This document shows positions 38,326-48,784 of a stretch of DNA of 64,000 nucleotides, piece after piece (the stretch's first letter is position 1; each line of letters opens with the position of its first letter). The notes beneath the pieces are model-generated. The model was not told the DNA's origin, made no database searches, and saw only the letters and a list, made by a program, of their open reading frames with translations. A program made the translations under genes and the position numbers. This stretch comes from a sulfur-oxidizing endosymbiont of Gigantopelta aegis. GTDB taxonomy: Bacteria > Pseudomonadota > Gammaproteobacteria > GRL18. The DNA is taken from assembly GCF_016097415.1 (NCBI RefSeq), contig NZ_JAEHGE010000001.1, forward strand, positions 335,001 to 399,000, given 5' to 3'.

Positions 38326-41300
38326 ATGACACAACAAACAAATATACTCAACAAACTGTTCAAACCATTGCTAAGCCCGTTCACAAAAAACAAATGGCAA
38401 AGTCGCAATATTGACACAAGAAAAAAAGCAGTACTAGAACTGCCGGTTAGCGATCAAGAGACTCTAAGTCATATTGCAATGAATGATAGCGATGAATCAA
38501 TTCGTGCCATTGCCGCCAACAAACTCAGTAATTTAGACCTCTTACAAACCATTATCATGAAAGGGACTAATGGCACCGTTAAACAAGCTGCTCAAAACCG
38601 TTTATTTCAATTGATTTGTGGCCTGAAACACCCGGTGCCAGAATTTGCTTTACGTGAAAAAATGATCCGGGGCAGTCGTAATTCAGCCCTACTAGAATTT
38701 GTTGCCGCCAATGCTGAAGAAGCATCACTGCGGGAAATCACCATTAAGAAAATCAGCCGTGACCCCCTATTAGGCGATATTGCACTACGGGATGATAGTC
38801 CGCATATTCGACAACTAGCGGCTCAACAAATTGCCAAACGCTCAACACTTGAACGCGTTACCAAAAATTCACGCCGTAAAGATAAACGCGTTTACAAAAT
38901 AGTAAAAAACAAGCTTGACCACATTATTGAAGATGAACAACGTCCCGCATTACTGGCACAAGAAGTCACTGATATTTGTATAAAGCTCGAAAAACTACAT
39001 AAACGTAAACGCCTATTACAAGAAAAAACCACCGTTGAAAACTATGTCACTCGCTGGAGTGCGATTCAGAATTTTGCCTCGCCTGAAACAACAGAACGCT
39101 ATCATACTATCTGCAAGCAAATCATAAATGACATCGATGCTCTGGAATTAGCACAGCAACAAGAACACAATGCCATACAATCGCTGGAAAGCCTGCTTAA
39201 TAATTTATCTCTTGCTGTAGACGATTTACTCACAGCAAGAGAAGCCTTAACTGCTCAAGCTACAGACTCCGAGAAAAAGACCGAGACAGAAAGCACCACA
39301 ATAACAAGCAACTCAACAAAAAATGACACCATTCAAACATCAGAAACCGTGATACAAAATCTTGGTCGTGAATGGGATAACATCATTGCCCTACTATCGA
39401 AAGTAGATTTAATTGCTGACTATAACAACAAGTTTCAGGCAATTCTTGATCTTGCAGATACTCATAGCGATTTTCAGCAAGGTAAACATAATAAAAATTC
39501 CGAACAAGCGATCAATAGTAGTAAAAAACTGATAACGCTCACAGAACAAGCGGAAAAGTTATTATCCAAAACGGGCTTTATTCCAGAAAAAACTATTTCT
39601 GCCCTGCAAGAAAAATTCGAACAAGCGATCCAAGCTAATCATCATATTACTGAAAGCTTGCCCGATGACATTAAACAAGTCCATGAAAAATTTTCTACCA
39701 TTATTAAATCACTCAAAAAACAGTTGCACGAACAACAACAAAGTGCCAAAAACTTTCAATCTCAAATTGAATCTCAAACAACACAAATACAAACATTTAT
39801 TCAGGATGGACTGATCAGCAAAGCCGAAAAACTACTTAAATCTCAACTTAAAGACATTGATCAATCTAATTTAATTTCCAATATTGAAAAGCAACATTAT
39901 CAAGCAGAAGCAGAAAAACTACACACTCAACTCACCGAATTTTCATCTTGGCGTCATTGGGCACATGACAATGAGCGTGAAAATCTTGCCATCAAAGCAG
40001 AACAATTGACTGAACAGGCAAAAAACTTAAATTCACTTGAGGATGAATATACTGATATAACCGCGCAGATAAAAGAGCTCAGAGCACAATGGAAATCAAT
40101 GCATAGCCATACTCAAGAAGAGCTATGGCAGCGTTTTAACCGTGCCTGTAATAGCGCTTATGAACTATGTCAGCCATTTATTGATAAACAAACCGAGATA
40201 AGAGCAGAGCACTTAAAAGCAAAAGAAGATTTATGTATTCAATTGGAAGACTACATCCAGACTATGGGTTGGCCCACCTCTGAAGGTGATGAAATTAATC
40301 ATTCAATTGACTGGATACAAGTGGATAAAATCACTAAACAAGCGCGCAAAGAATGGTCGGAAATTGGCTTTGTCGAACGCAAGCATCACAAAAGTATCAA
40401 TCATCGCTTTGATAAGATCATAGAAACCATTCGTACCGAACTGAAAAAAACCTGGTCAGTTAATCATGAGCAGTTTTTTTCTCTCATAGAAAAAGTGGAA
40501 GCACTGCACGAAACACTTGAAGACAATTTAGCGGATGCCATTAATAAGGCCAAAAAATATCAACAGGATTGGAAACAAATTGGTCCGGTATCATCGTTTC
40601 AACGTAACAAATTATGGAAACGCTTTCGCAAGGGCTGTGATGTTATTTTTAACAAACGTCAGGAAAGTATTGAGCAAAAAAACAATGCCGAGACTAAACA
40701 CCTGAGGGAGAAAGAAGCTATTTGTGAAAATTTAGAAGCCTTAAATCAACAGCCACTTAAGGAAAGCGATTTACGTCATGCTTTTGCTGACATTGAAACG
40801 ATTTGGAAAGAACACGAGCATCTGGCAAAATCACTGAGCAAAACAGTTAATCTTCGCTATGCAAAAGCAATCGAGGATTACCAAAACAAACTCGCTAAAT
40901 TACAAGCTGAACAACAGAAGCAACAACTTGACTTCATTATTCAACAAGCAGCCTTATGTTCACAAATAGAAACATCTGCAAATTCAGACAATATTGACGA
41001 ATTAAAAGAACAGTGGCTTGCCTTAAAAAATAACGATTTGAATCTGTCATTATTAGATCAGCGTTACAATAAGGCAATATCTGCAATTGAACTTGATAAG
41101 ACTGATATGACTGAAGCTGAATTGTCGGAGAAACAAACATTTTGTCTTAAATACGAAATCTTATTAGGCAAAGAAAGTCCTGAGGCGGCGCAACAAGCTC
41201 GCATGGAAATGCAGGTTGAATTACTTAATTCAAATCTAGGACAAAAACGCAATGAAGCGTCAACTAATGATAAGATTTCACCCTTTGAATTACAAATTAA

Positions 41301-41376
41301 ATGGTATCAGATGAGTAATTATGCTCAGGATGCAGAGTTAGAGGCACGCTTTGAGGCTTTGTTAGGGGCTATTTAG
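38326..41376 (+). CDS. DUF349 protein with HEAT-like N-terminus and long coiled coils
   Basis: 1016 residues, no signal or membrane segment. Residues about 25-190 look like HEAT-type helical repeats (LSHIAMNDSDESIRAIAANKL, DSPHIRQLAAQQIAKR). Long Gln/Glu/Lys-rich coiled coils follow. At least five DUF349 units then occur in about 580-1010, recognisable by W..IG and RF positions: LRAQWKSMHSH...LWQRF, ARKEWSEIGFVER...HRF, YQQDWKQIGPV...LWKRF, IETIWKEHEHL and LKEQWLALKNN. DUF349 proteins of gammaproteobacteria are uncharacterised; the helical build suggests a scaffold. It follows valS by 162 bases with its own start. Confidence 0.85.
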   Translation: MTQQTNILNKLFKPLLSPFTKNKWQSRNIDTRKKAVLELPVSDQETLSHIAMNDSDESIRAIAANKLSNLDLLQTIIMKGTNGTVKQAAQNRLFQLICGLKHPVPEFALREKMIRGSRNSALLEFVAANAEEASLREITIKKISRDPLLGDIALRDDSPHIRQLAAQQIAKRSTLERVTKNSRRKDKRVYKIVKNKLDHIIEDEQRPALLAQEVTDICIKLEKLHKRKRLLQEKTTVENYVTRWSAIQNFASPETTERYHTICKQIINDIDALELAQQQEHNAIQSLESLLNNLSLAVDDLLTAREALTAQATDSEKKTETESTTITSNSTKNDTIQTSETVIQNLGREWDNIIALLSKVDLIADYNNKFQAILDLADTHSDFQQGKHNKNSEQAINSSKKLITLTEQAEKLLSKTGFIPEKTISALQEKFEQAIQANHHITESLPDDIKQVHEKFSTIIKSLKKQLHEQQQSAKNFQSQIESQTTQIQTFIQDGLISKAEKLLKSQLKDIDQSNLISNIEKQHYQAEAEKLHTQLTEFSSWRHWAHDNERENLAIKAEQLTEQAKNLNSLEDEYTDITAQIKELRAQWKSMHSHTQEELWQRFNRACNSAYELCQPFIDKQTEIRAEHLKAKEDLCIQLEDYIQTMGWPTSEGDEINHSIDWIQVDKITKQARKEWSEIGFVERKHHKSINHRFDKIIETIRTELKKTWSVNHEQFFSLIEKVEALHETLEDNLADAINKAKKYQQDWKQIGPVSSFQRNKLWKRFRKGCDVIFNKRQESIEQKNNAETKHLREKEAICENLEALNQQPLKESDLRHAFADIETIWKEHEHLAKSLSKTVNLRYAKAIEDYQNKLAKLQAEQQKQQLDFIIQQAALCSQIETSANSDNIDELKEQWLALKNNDLNLSLLDQRYNKAISAIELDKTDMTEAELSEKQTFCLKYEILLGKESPEAAQQARMEMQVELLNSNLGQKRNEASTNDKISPFELQIKWYQMSNYAQDAELEARFEALLGAI

Positions 41377-41381
41377 GCAGA

Positions 41382-41427
41382 ATTCAGGGTACTATTCAGG
41401 GTACTATGATGGGTACTATGATGGGAT
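41382..41427. repeat. Short direct repeats after the DUF349 gene
   Basis: Four successive GGGTACTAT-type units (CAGGGTACTATT, CAGGGTACTATG, ATGGGTACTATG, ATGGGATTG) lie immediately after the stop. They are too short to be more than a local slippage product. Confidence 0.6.
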
Positions 41428-41447
41428 TGATTATTTTGTAGTGCTTC

Positions 41448-41523
41448 GTAGGGTGGGCATGGCTTTATCTGCCCACGCTGAAGATAGTGACAGCGTGGGC
41501 AGATAAAGCCATGCCCACCCTAC
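41448..41523. repeat. Perfect 33-bp inverted repeat (palindromic element, family 2)
   Basis: Arms of 33 bases beginning GTAGGGTGGGCATGGC are exact reverse complements around a 10-base loop (41481-41490). GTAGGGTGGGCA palindromes of this kind are abundant non-coding repeats in several bacteria. It lies between the convergent DUF349 and DUF302 genes and would form a strong hairpin in either transcript. Confidence 0.9.
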
Positions 41524-41546
41524 AGATTTCTAAAGCTAGTATTAGT

Positions 41547-42119
41547 TTAAAAATCCCCTTCAGCAGCACGTTCCATGACTTCAAGAATGATTTTCTTGAC
41601 GTTTTCTGCTTCAGCTTTCAACTTCGGTGGTAATGGTTTGCCACCATGAATCATTAAATCCATATTCAAACTATATAACCAAAGCTGACCGCTTTTATCT
41701 TCTACTAAGCTAATTCTACAGGGCAAATAGGCTGAAAATGCATCATTATGATCTAGCATTTGTGCCGCAGTTAAAGAATTACAAAAAAGGAAGATTTTAA
41801 CAAAGCGATATTCCTTGCCTGATCGTGCAGAAATATCTTTAGAAAGCGGTAATTCCCCAACATTAGCAATATTAAGCTCATTAGCAATCATTTTAAGACT
41901 TTTTTCAACATCTTCAGGGCTTAGACCCTCTTCCACTGGAAAACGCCAAACAGTAGCACTGGCAGCATCTTTTGTTTTTAAAATATTAGTAAACAGCTCA
42001 ATATAGGTATCAGCCGCACCCGGATCAAATTCACTGAGCGTATTTTTAACCCCTACATAAAGAACGCCCGAAGCAACTACGGCAACTAAGCCAATCAAGG
42101 CAAATAAATTCTTAAACAA
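41547..42119 (-). CDS. DUF302-domain membrane-anchored protein
   Basis: 190 residues from TTG at 42119 (GGAG 9 bases upstream). One N-terminal hydrophobic segment (about residues 5-25) anchors or exports a DUF302 domain: ATVWRFPVEEGLSPEDVEKSL, ANELNIANVGELPLSKDI, the FLFCNSLTAAQMLDHN Cys segment, and PCRISLVEDKSGQLWLYSLNMDLMIHGGKPLP, which is the most conserved block. The function of the family is unknown. It lies downstream of yejF on the same strand with a 118-base gap. Confidence 0.85.
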   Translation of the reverse strand: MFKNLFALIGLVAVVASGVLYVGVKNTLSEFDPGAADTYIELFTNILKTKDAASATVWRFPVEEGLSPEDVEKSLKMIANELNIANVGELPLSKDISARSGKEYRFVKIFLFCNSLTAAQMLDHNDAFSAYLPCRISLVEDKSGQLWLYSLNMDLMIHGGKPLPPKLKAEAENVKKIILEVMERAAEGDF

Positions 42120-42237
42120 AATGATTCTCCAGTTTTCTTTCGATATAAAAATAAAAGTATAGTCGTCTAGGCTCTTGTGATCAATAAGTGATTAAATATT
42201 ATTCAATCACAGAGCCAAATCTTTACTTTCAATAGAC

Positions 42238-43857
42238 TTAAACATCAACATCCTTAAAAAGTGAGGCTGTTAATAATTTCTTGGTATAAACTTCTTTTGG
42301 GGCATTAAAGATTTGTTCTGTATCACCTGACTCAACAATTTGGCCATTTTTCATCACCATAACACGATGCGCCACCGCTTCAATCACTTTGAGATCGTGG
42401 GTAATAAATAAATAAGAAATTTTATGACGTTCCTGCAACTCACGTAATAATTCCAATACCTGCTTCTGCACTGAAACATCTAAGGCACTGGTTGGTTCAT
42501 CCAATAAAATTAATTTTGGTTCAAGGATGACCACACGGGCAATGGCAATACGCTGTCTTTGGCCACCGGAAAATTCATGGGGATAACGCCATAAAATATT
42601 ATCTTCCAGGCCCACTTCTAACAAGATTTTTTTAATTCTTTCCCGTCTTTGAAGTTTGTTCAACTGTGGAAAATGAATTAATAAGCCTTCACCAACTATC
42701 TGTTCAATCGTCATACGCGGTGATAAGGAAGAATAAGGATCTTGGAATACTACCTGAAATTCTTTTCTCAGAGGACGTAAGGCGGTATGTTTTAGTTGAT
42801 CAATTTGTTGCTGATTGAAAAATATATCACCACTACATTTTTCCAAACGGAGTAAGCATCGCCCTAAAGTAGACTTGCCTGAGCCTGATTCGCCAACCAG
42901 ACCTAAGGTTTCACCTTCTCTGAGAAACAAATCAATATTATCAACGGCTTTAACGGTATTCGTTGTACGTTTGAAAAAGCCTTTACTGCTGGTAAAATAA
43001 CATTTAAGTGCATGGCCTGATAATAACTTAGACTTGTCCTGCAAACTTTGTGTTTCCCCATCAGGGATCACACGTTCAGGCTCACTTTTAAGTAGTTTAA
43101 TGGTATAAGGATGCTCAGGCTGAGCAAACAGCGCATCAACACTCCCCTGTTCAACAATGTTACCATCCTGCATGACACAAACATTGTCAGCAAAATATTT
43201 CACCAGATTCAGATCATGAGTAATCATTAATACTGCCATTGAAAATTCTTTTTTCAACTTTTCTAAAAGTAATAAAATTTGCAATTGTACAGTAACATCC
43301 AATGCCGTCGTAGGCTCATCTGCAATCAACAGCTTGGGTTCACATGCTAGTGCCATCGCGATCATCATACGTTGCCGTTGCCCTCCGGAAAGCAGGTGTG
43401 GAAAAGCATTAAAGCGATGTTGTGGTTCAGGAATACCGGTGAGCTCCATGAGTTCTATAGCGCGTTTTTTAGCCGCCGTTTTACTCATGTTTTTATGAAT
43501 CAGCAAGGGCTCCATAATTTGGCTACCCACGGTAAAGGTTGGATTTAAGGAGGTCATGGGCTCTTGAAAAATCATTGAAATTTCACTACCACGTACCGCT
43601 TTAATTTGGCTTTCATCAATCCCCAATAAATCATGATCATTAAAGAGTATTGAACCAGATGAATAGTTCACTTTTTCTTCATCATGCAAACGTAAAATAG
43701 ACATTGCTGTAACGGACTTTCCAGAGCCTGACTCTCCTACTAATGCCATCGTTTCACCGGAGTGCAGCGAAAAATTAATGTCTCGTACGACATTAATTTC
43801 ACCAGCAAGTGTATTAAAACTAACACTGAGATCATTTACTTCGAGAATTTTTTTCAT
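42238..43857 (-). CDS. yejF: Peptide ABC transporter, fused ATPases (YejF type)
   Basis: 539 residues with two complete ABC modules in one chain, as in E. coli YejF. First module: GESGSGKSVTAM, LSGGQRQRMMIAMALA, LLIADEPTALD-type Walker B. Second module: GESGSGKSTLGR (about residues 318-329), FSGGQRQRIAIARV, LILLDEPTSALDVS. Each module ends in the oligopeptide-type C-terminal segment. It powers the YejBE permease. Starts 12 bases after yejE. The whole yejA-B-E-F set is present and intact. Confidence 0.94.
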   Translation of the reverse strand: MKKILEVNDLSVSFNTLAGEINVVRDINFSLHSGETMALVGESGSGKSVTAMSILRLHDEEKVNYSSGSILFNDHDLLGIDESQIKAVRGSEISMIFQEPMTSLNPTFTVGSQIMEPLLIHKNMSKTAAKKRAIELMELTGIPEPQHRFNAFPHLLSGGQRQRMMIAMALACEPKLLIADEPTTALDVTVQLQILLLLEKLKKEFSMAVLMITHDLNLVKYFADNVCVMQDGNIVEQGSVDALFAQPEHPYTIKLLKSEPERVIPDGETQSLQDKSKLLSGHALKCYFTSSKGFFKRTTNTVKAVDNIDLFLREGETLGLVGESGSGKSTLGRCLLRLEKCSGDIFFNQQQIDQLKHTALRPLRKEFQVVFQDPYSSLSPRMTIEQIVGEGLLIHFPQLNKLQRRERIKKILLEVGLEDNILWRYPHEFSGGQRQRIAIARVVILEPKLILLDEPTSALDVSVQKQVLELLRELQERHKISYLFITHDLKVIEAVAHRVMVMKNGQIVESGDTEQIFNAPKEVYTKKLLTASLFKDVDV

Positions 43858-43869
43858 ATTTTTGTAGTA

Positions 43870-44931
43870 TTAGCCACGTCGAGTATCCAAAGCCTCACGT
43901 AGAGCCTCACCGATAAAAATTAATAGTACCAAGGTACCGACCAGAACTGAAAATGTAGTCATAGAAAGCCACCAGGCATCGATATTTTCTTTACCTTGAG
44001 ACAATAACTCCCCCAAACTCGGGGTTGAAGGCGGTACTCCCAAACCAAGATAATCTAGACTGGTCAAAGCTAAAATCGCTCCACTGATGCGAAAGGGTAA
44101 AAAGGTTAACACCGGCACCATACTATTGGGCAATAAATGCTTAAACATAATATTAATATTGGATACGCCCATGGAACGAGCCGCCTGTACATAGTCTAAG
44201 TTACGGCCACGTAAAAATTCTGCACGCACATAATCAGATAAGCCCATCCAGCCAAACAATGATAAGAGTATTATCAATAAACCAATACTAGGCTTAAAAA
44301 TCGAGGCAAAAATAATCAACAAATACAGTTCTGGCATCGAACTCCAAACTTCAATTAAACGCTGAGCAACCAGATCAATCTTGCCCGCAAAATATCCTTG
44401 AAGACCGCCAATAATAATGCCAATAACAACCCCAATAGCCGTTAAAACCAACGCAAAAATAACAGACAAACGAAAACCATAAATCAGTCTGGCTAAAACG
44501 TCACGACCGCGATCATCGGTACCTAAGAAATTTTGTGACGACGGAGCGGCAGGATTAGGTGAGTCAGCAAAATAATTAATTGAATCAAAACTATAATGAT
44601 TCAATGGATAGAGTGCCCAATTATCGTCTTTAGTGATTTTCTTTATGATATAGGGATCGTTATAGTCAGTCATAGTAACAAAATCACCGCCGAAGGTGGT
44701 TTCTGGATAATCACTCAATAAAGGAAAATAATATTGCTGTTCAAATTGAATAATAATCGGCTTATCATTACTGATGAGTTCTGCAAACAAACTCAGGACA
44801 AATAAAATGACAAAAATCCACAGCGAATAATAACCTCGGCGATTATTTTTAAAACGCATCCAGGCACGTTGTCGTGGCGATAGATTGATTAATTGATCAT
44901 TGGTTAAATTCACTTGCTTATCCATCGTCAT
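43870..44931 (-). CDS. yejE: Peptide ABC transporter permease (YejE type)
   Basis: 353-residue DppC/YejE permease. The N-terminal LSPRQRAWMRFKNNRRGYYSLWIF, one membrane segment, a long periplasmic loop (about residues 60-145, characteristic of YejE) and then the ABC permease domain with FLGTDDRGRDVLARLIYGFR and the EAA loop YVQAARSMGVSNINIMFKHLLPN-type segment. Starts 2 bases after the yejB stop, indicating tight coupling. Confidence 0.93.
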   Translation of the reverse strand: MTMDKQVNLTNDQLINLSPRQRAWMRFKNNRRGYYSLWIFVILFVLSLFAELISNDKPIIIQFEQQYYFPLLSDYPETTFGGDFVTMTDYNDPYIIKKITKDDNWALYPLNHYSFDSINYFADSPNPAAPSSQNFLGTDDRGRDVLARLIYGFRLSVIFALVLTAIGVVIGIIIGGLQGYFAGKIDLVAQRLIEVWSSMPELYLLIIFASIFKPSIGLLIILLSLFGWMGLSDYVRAEFLRGRNLDYVQAARSMGVSNINIMFKHLLPNSMVPVLTFLPFRISGAILALTSLDYLGLGVPPSTPSLGELLSQGKENIDAWWLSMTTFSVLVGTLVLLIFIGEALREALDTRRG

Positions 44932-44933
44932 TA

Positions 44934-45983
44934 TTAAACATCTGAGTCAAATTTTATTCTGGGGTCAATCCAGACATAAGATAAGTCAGTAATTAACTTG
45001 GTGAACAGGCCAAGCAAGGTAAACAAATACAATGAACCGAGTACCACTGGATAATCACGACGGACAATAGATTCATACGATAATAGGCCTAAACCATCTA
45101 GAGAAAAAATAGTTTCAATTAATAAGCTACCAGCAAAAAAAGCCGCTAAAAAGCTGGCGGGAAAACCAGTAATCAAAGGTATTAAAGCATTTCGAAAAAT
45201 ATGTTTATACAGCACTTGATTACTGCTCAAGCCTTTTGCTTTGGCTGTCACAACATAGTTCTTTCTTATTTCTTCCAAAAAACTATTCTTGGTTAGCATT
45301 GTCATCACAGCAAAACTACCAATCACTGAAGAAATAATGGGCAAGACCATGTGCCATAGGTAGTCAGTGGTTTTTCCAAACCAACTTAGCTCTTCCCAAT
45401 TATCAGAAGTTAAACCTTTTAATGGAAAGACATCAAAGAAACTACCACCACCAAATAGCACCAGTAGTAAAATGGCCAAGACAAAGCCGGGAATCGCATA
45501 GCCCACTAACACTATCGTGCTTGTCACCACATCAAAGCGAGTGCCATCTCTAACGGCCTTAGCAATACCTAATGGAATACAAGTCAGATAAGTAATAAAG
45601 AAAGTCCATAAACCTAAACTGATCGACACCGGTAACTTCTCTACCATTAATTCTGTCACCGACTGGTGATGATGGTAACTATCCCCAAATTCGAAGCGTA
45701 AATAATTGGCCATCATGGTAAAAAAACGTTCCGTCGCTGGTTTATCAAAGCCATACAAGGCCTTGATCTCATTCAGACGCTCTTCATCGATACCCTCAGC
45801 ACCACGGTATAATTCACTGGCCGTACTACCCGCTTCCGTTTGCTGATCCTGCCCCGTCAATTGAGCAACCAATTGTTCCACAGGTCCACCGGGTACAAAT
45901 TGAGTAATGGCAAAAGTGATCAGCATAACCCCAAACAAAGTGGGAATCATCAGCAATAATCGTTTTAATATATAATATAACAT
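44934..45983 (-). CDS. yejB: Peptide ABC transporter permease (YejB type)
   Basis: 349-residue DppB/YejB permease: YILKRLLLMIPTLFGVMLITF, FVPGGPVEQLVAQL, then a YejB-specific periplasmic insert (about residues 40-90) and the permease domain with the EAA loop YVVTAKAKGLSSNQVLYKHI. Pairs with YejE to form the channel. Starts 14 bases after yejA. Confidence 0.93.
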   Translation of the reverse strand: MLYYILKRLLLMIPTLFGVMLITFAITQFVPGGPVEQLVAQLTGQDQQTEAGSTASELYRGAEGIDEERLNEIKALYGFDKPATERFFTMMANYLRFEFGDSYHHHQSVTELMVEKLPVSISLGLWTFFITYLTCIPLGIAKAVRDGTRFDVVTSTIVLVGYAIPGFVLAILLLVLFGGGSFFDVFPLKGLTSDNWEELSWFGKTTDYLWHMVLPIISSVIGSFAVMTMLTKNSFLEEIRKNYVVTAKAKGLSSNQVLYKHIFRNALIPLITGFPASFLAAFFAGSLLIETIFSLDGLGLLSYESIVRRDYPVVLGSLYLFTLLGLFTKLITDLSYVWIDPRIKFDSDV

Positions 45984-45997
45984 TGTTTATAATGGCA

Positions 45998-47845
45998 TCA
46001 TTTATGTCGGTATTCAGGTTTAAACCACCAAGTTGAAAGCATCCAACCTTCGGCAGAAAAATACTTGGGCAAGGTTTTCGGAAATTCAAATTTATCCCAA
46101 TAGGCAATTCGATGAGTGGAAATATACCAATGCGGTACCAAATAAAACTCACTCAATAAAACCCGATCCATGGAACGAGTAATTGCAATGATTTCTTTTC
46201 TATCGGTCGTATTTGAAAGCTTTTCCAATAACACATCAATGGCTTTATTTTTGATTCCAGGATAATTTGCCGAGCCTTTCACATCGGCATTCTTGGAGTG
46301 CCAGCGTCCTTCTAATTCATTGCCAGGCACCTGACTTTGCGGATAACTGGAAACAATCATATCAAAGTCTTTATTATCGACTTTACGTTTATACAAGGCA
46401 TAATCAACGGTTCTATACTCCATGCTAATGCCTAACTTTTTTAAATTACGCGCATAGGGAGCATCTATACGCTCAAAGCCTTTTTGCGCTAGGATCAAGT
46501 CAAAACGAAACGCCTGACCTTTATCATTACGCAAAGCCCCGTCCTTATATTCCCAGCCCGCAGCTTTAAGCAAGGCGATTGCCTTGCGCAAATTTTGTCT
46601 TAAAGATGAGGGTGGTTTGGTACTGGGAGGGATCCAGGCCGAACCAAATACACTGGGCTCTAAAATAGCTTCAAAAGGCATTAATAAGGCTTTTTCTTGT
46701 GGACTAATCTCGCCCTTAGCAGCCAATTCAGTATTACTAAAATAGCTATTATTACGCTGATATTGATTATAAAACAACATCCGGTTTGCCCATTCAAAGT
46801 CATAGGCTAGCACCAAGGCTTCTCGAACCCGTTTATCGGCAAAAAGTGGCTTACGGGTATTCATGATAAAGCCCTGAATACCCACACTATTTTGATGAGC
46901 AATATTATCCTTTAAGACTTCATTGCTATTAAAGACCCGCCCGGTATAATCTCTGGCCCACATCTTAGAATTGTATTCATGGCGAAAATCATAGTCACCT
47001 GCTTTTAATGCTTCTAGGGCAATTGTATTGTCCCGGAAATACTTATAAACCACTTCATCAAAATTAAATTGTCCTTTACGAATACCCAGATCTTGTGCCC
47101 AATAATCAGGATTACGTTTAAACTTGAGCTGTTTGCCCGTACTATAGCTATCCAGGGTATAAGGACCACTGCCGATAGGAATTCTCATCGCGGTATCTTT
47201 AAAATCCGTTTCCCCCACCCAATGTTTTGGAAATACAGACAAATAACTGCTAAGCAACATGGGCAATTTAGCGTTTTTTTCTTTAAAACTAAAACGAATG
47301 GTCAGTCTATCAATAATAGTCGCCTGACTAATATTACCCAGCGTGATTTTATAGGCAGGATGAACATGCTTATTCGTCATCAGGGTATCAAAAGAGAATT
47401 TAACATCCTCAGTGGTGACGGGTGTATTATCAGAAAAACGTGCCTTGGGGTTTATATGGTATGTTATTGACAAGCCATCATCGGCCAATTCAATATCATC
47501 CGCTAGCAAGCCATAAAAAGTATAGGGCTCATCAAGACTTTGTTCCATCAGGGTCTCAAAGACCAGACCATCAATACCATCTGCTGCCACCCCCTTCAAT
47601 AAAAAAGGATTTAAGCGATCAAAGGTGCGTGAGCCATTTAAGTCAAGACGACCACCCTTGGGCGCCCCAGGATTAACATAGTCAAAATTAGGGAAATTCT
47701 TGGGGTATTTAGGGGTATAACCGTAGGCAATCGCATAATCAGAGAGGGCTGATTTGCTAATAAAGACACAACAAATGAAAACAGTTAGCAACAAGCTATG
47801 GCGTAATCTATGACTGTTTAATGCATGAAGAAGTTCAGGCAACAT
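45998..47845 (-). CDS. yejA: Extracellular peptide-binding protein (YejA type)
   Basis: 615 residues, SBP_bac_5 family. Signal peptide to about residue 35 (FISKSALSDYA). YejA-type start YGYTPKYPKNFPNFDYVNPGAPKGGRL, then the family blocks TFDRLNPFLLKG, ISQATIIDRLTIRFSF, and the VRYDFEWANRMLFYNQY-type region. It delivers oligopeptides to YejBEF; in enterobacteria Yej handles peptides including some antimicrobial ones. First gene of the operon and divergent from fabI, with 108 bases between. Confidence 0.93.
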   Translation of the reverse strand: MLPELLHALNSHRLRHSLLLTVFICCVFISKSALSDYAIAYGYTPKYPKNFPNFDYVNPGAPKGGRLDLNGSRTFDRLNPFLLKGVAADGIDGLVFETLMEQSLDEPYTFYGLLADDIELADDGLSITYHINPKARFSDNTPVTTEDVKFSFDTLMTNKHVHPAYKITLGNISQATIIDRLTIRFSFKEKNAKLPMLLSSYLSVFPKHWVGETDFKDTAMRIPIGSGPYTLDSYSTGKQLKFKRNPDYWAQDLGIRKGQFNFDEVVYKYFRDNTIALEALKAGDYDFRHEYNSKMWARDYTGRVFNSNEVLKDNIAHQNSVGIQGFIMNTRKPLFADKRVREALVLAYDFEWANRMLFYNQYQRNNSYFSNTELAAKGEISPQEKALLMPFEAILEPSVFGSAWIPPSTKPPSSLRQNLRKAIALLKAAGWEYKDGALRNDKGQAFRFDLILAQKGFERIDAPYARNLKKLGISMEYRTVDYALYKRKVDNKDFDMIVSSYPQSQVPGNELEGRWHSKNADVKGSANYPGIKNKAIDVLLEKLSNTTDRKEIIAITRSMDRVLLSEFYLVPHWYISTHRIAYWDKFEFPKTLPKYFSAEGWMLSTWWFKPEYRHK

Positions 47846-47953
47846 TTTTTCCCGATATTTATGTTTTTTTTTAATAATATCTAGTTTATTCTATTTATCA
47901 AAGGTATCATATCTGTAATAGAATTTTTTACAAGTATTTTCAAGGAGTCAAAT

Positions 47954-48760
47954 ATGGGATTTATGCAAGGTAAGCGCGCACTAATTGTTGGTCTCGCCAG
48001 TAACCGATCTATTGCTTGGGGAATTGCACAGGCAATGAAACGCGAAGGGGCTGAGCTTGCATTCACTTATCAAAATGACAAGTTGAAGAGTCGGGTAGAA
48101 AAATTAGCCACTGAATGCGATTCAGATATCGTTTTACCCTGTGATGTTTCCGATGATGAACAAATTGAAAAAGTATTTGAAGACCTGGATAACTTCTGGG
48201 ATCATTTAGATATCATCGTTCATTCTGTTGCCTTTGCACCTCGCGAAGAGCTCAGTGGCGAATATCTTGATAGTGTGACTCGAAAAGGCTTCAATATGGC
48301 TCATGAAATCAGCTCATACAGCTTTGCCGCACTCGCTAAGGCTGGGCGCAATATGATGGAAGGTCAGAATGGTGCATTGCTAACGTTGTCCTATTTAGGC
48401 TCTGAACGCATTATGCCTAACTATAATGTCATGGGCTTAGCCAAGGCAAGCCTGGAAGCCAATGTACGCTATATGTCCGAATCTTTAGGTCCTGATGGCA
48501 TTCGGGTAAACTCAATTTCTGCCGGTCCCATTCGTACATTAGCCGCTGCGGGCATCAGTGATTTTAGAAAGATGCTGTCTCATGTAGAAGAAAATGCGCC
48601 ATTACGTCGTAATGTCACCATTAACGATGTCGGCAATACCGCCGCTTTCTTATGCTCTGATTTAGCTTCTGGCATCACCGGTGAAAACATTTATGTTGAC
48701 TCTGGTTACAATCATGTTGGAATGGGTCCTTTAATTAGCTCAGACGACAAGAAAAAATAG
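47954..48760 (+). CDS. fabI: Enoyl-[ACP] reductase (NADH) FabI
   Basis: 268 residues, last step of fatty-acid elongation. It shows the divergent Rossmann start [20 protein letters not shown], the catalytic Tyr and Lys spaced as Y-x6-K in [12 protein letters not shown] (about residues 157-168) and [17 protein letters not shown] near 195. AAGGAG lies 8 bases upstream. Proximity to ppiD and the Yej operon follows the Pseudomonas-type order. Confidence 0.97.
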   Translation: MGFMQGKRALIVGLASNRSIAWGIAQAMKREGAELAFTYQNDKLKSRVEKLATECDSDIVLPCDVSDDEQIEKVFEDLDNFWDHLDIIVHSVAFAPREELSGEYLDSVTRKGFNMAHEISSYSFAALAKAGRNMMEGQNGALLTLSYLGSERIMPNYNVMGLAKASLEANVRYMSESLGPDGIRVNSISAGPIRTLAAAGISDFRKMLSHVEENAPLRRNVTINDVGNTAAFLCSDLASGITGENIYVDSGYNHVGMGPLISSDDKKK

Positions 48761-48784
48761 CAAGTAAAACCTGCTGCTTCAAAT

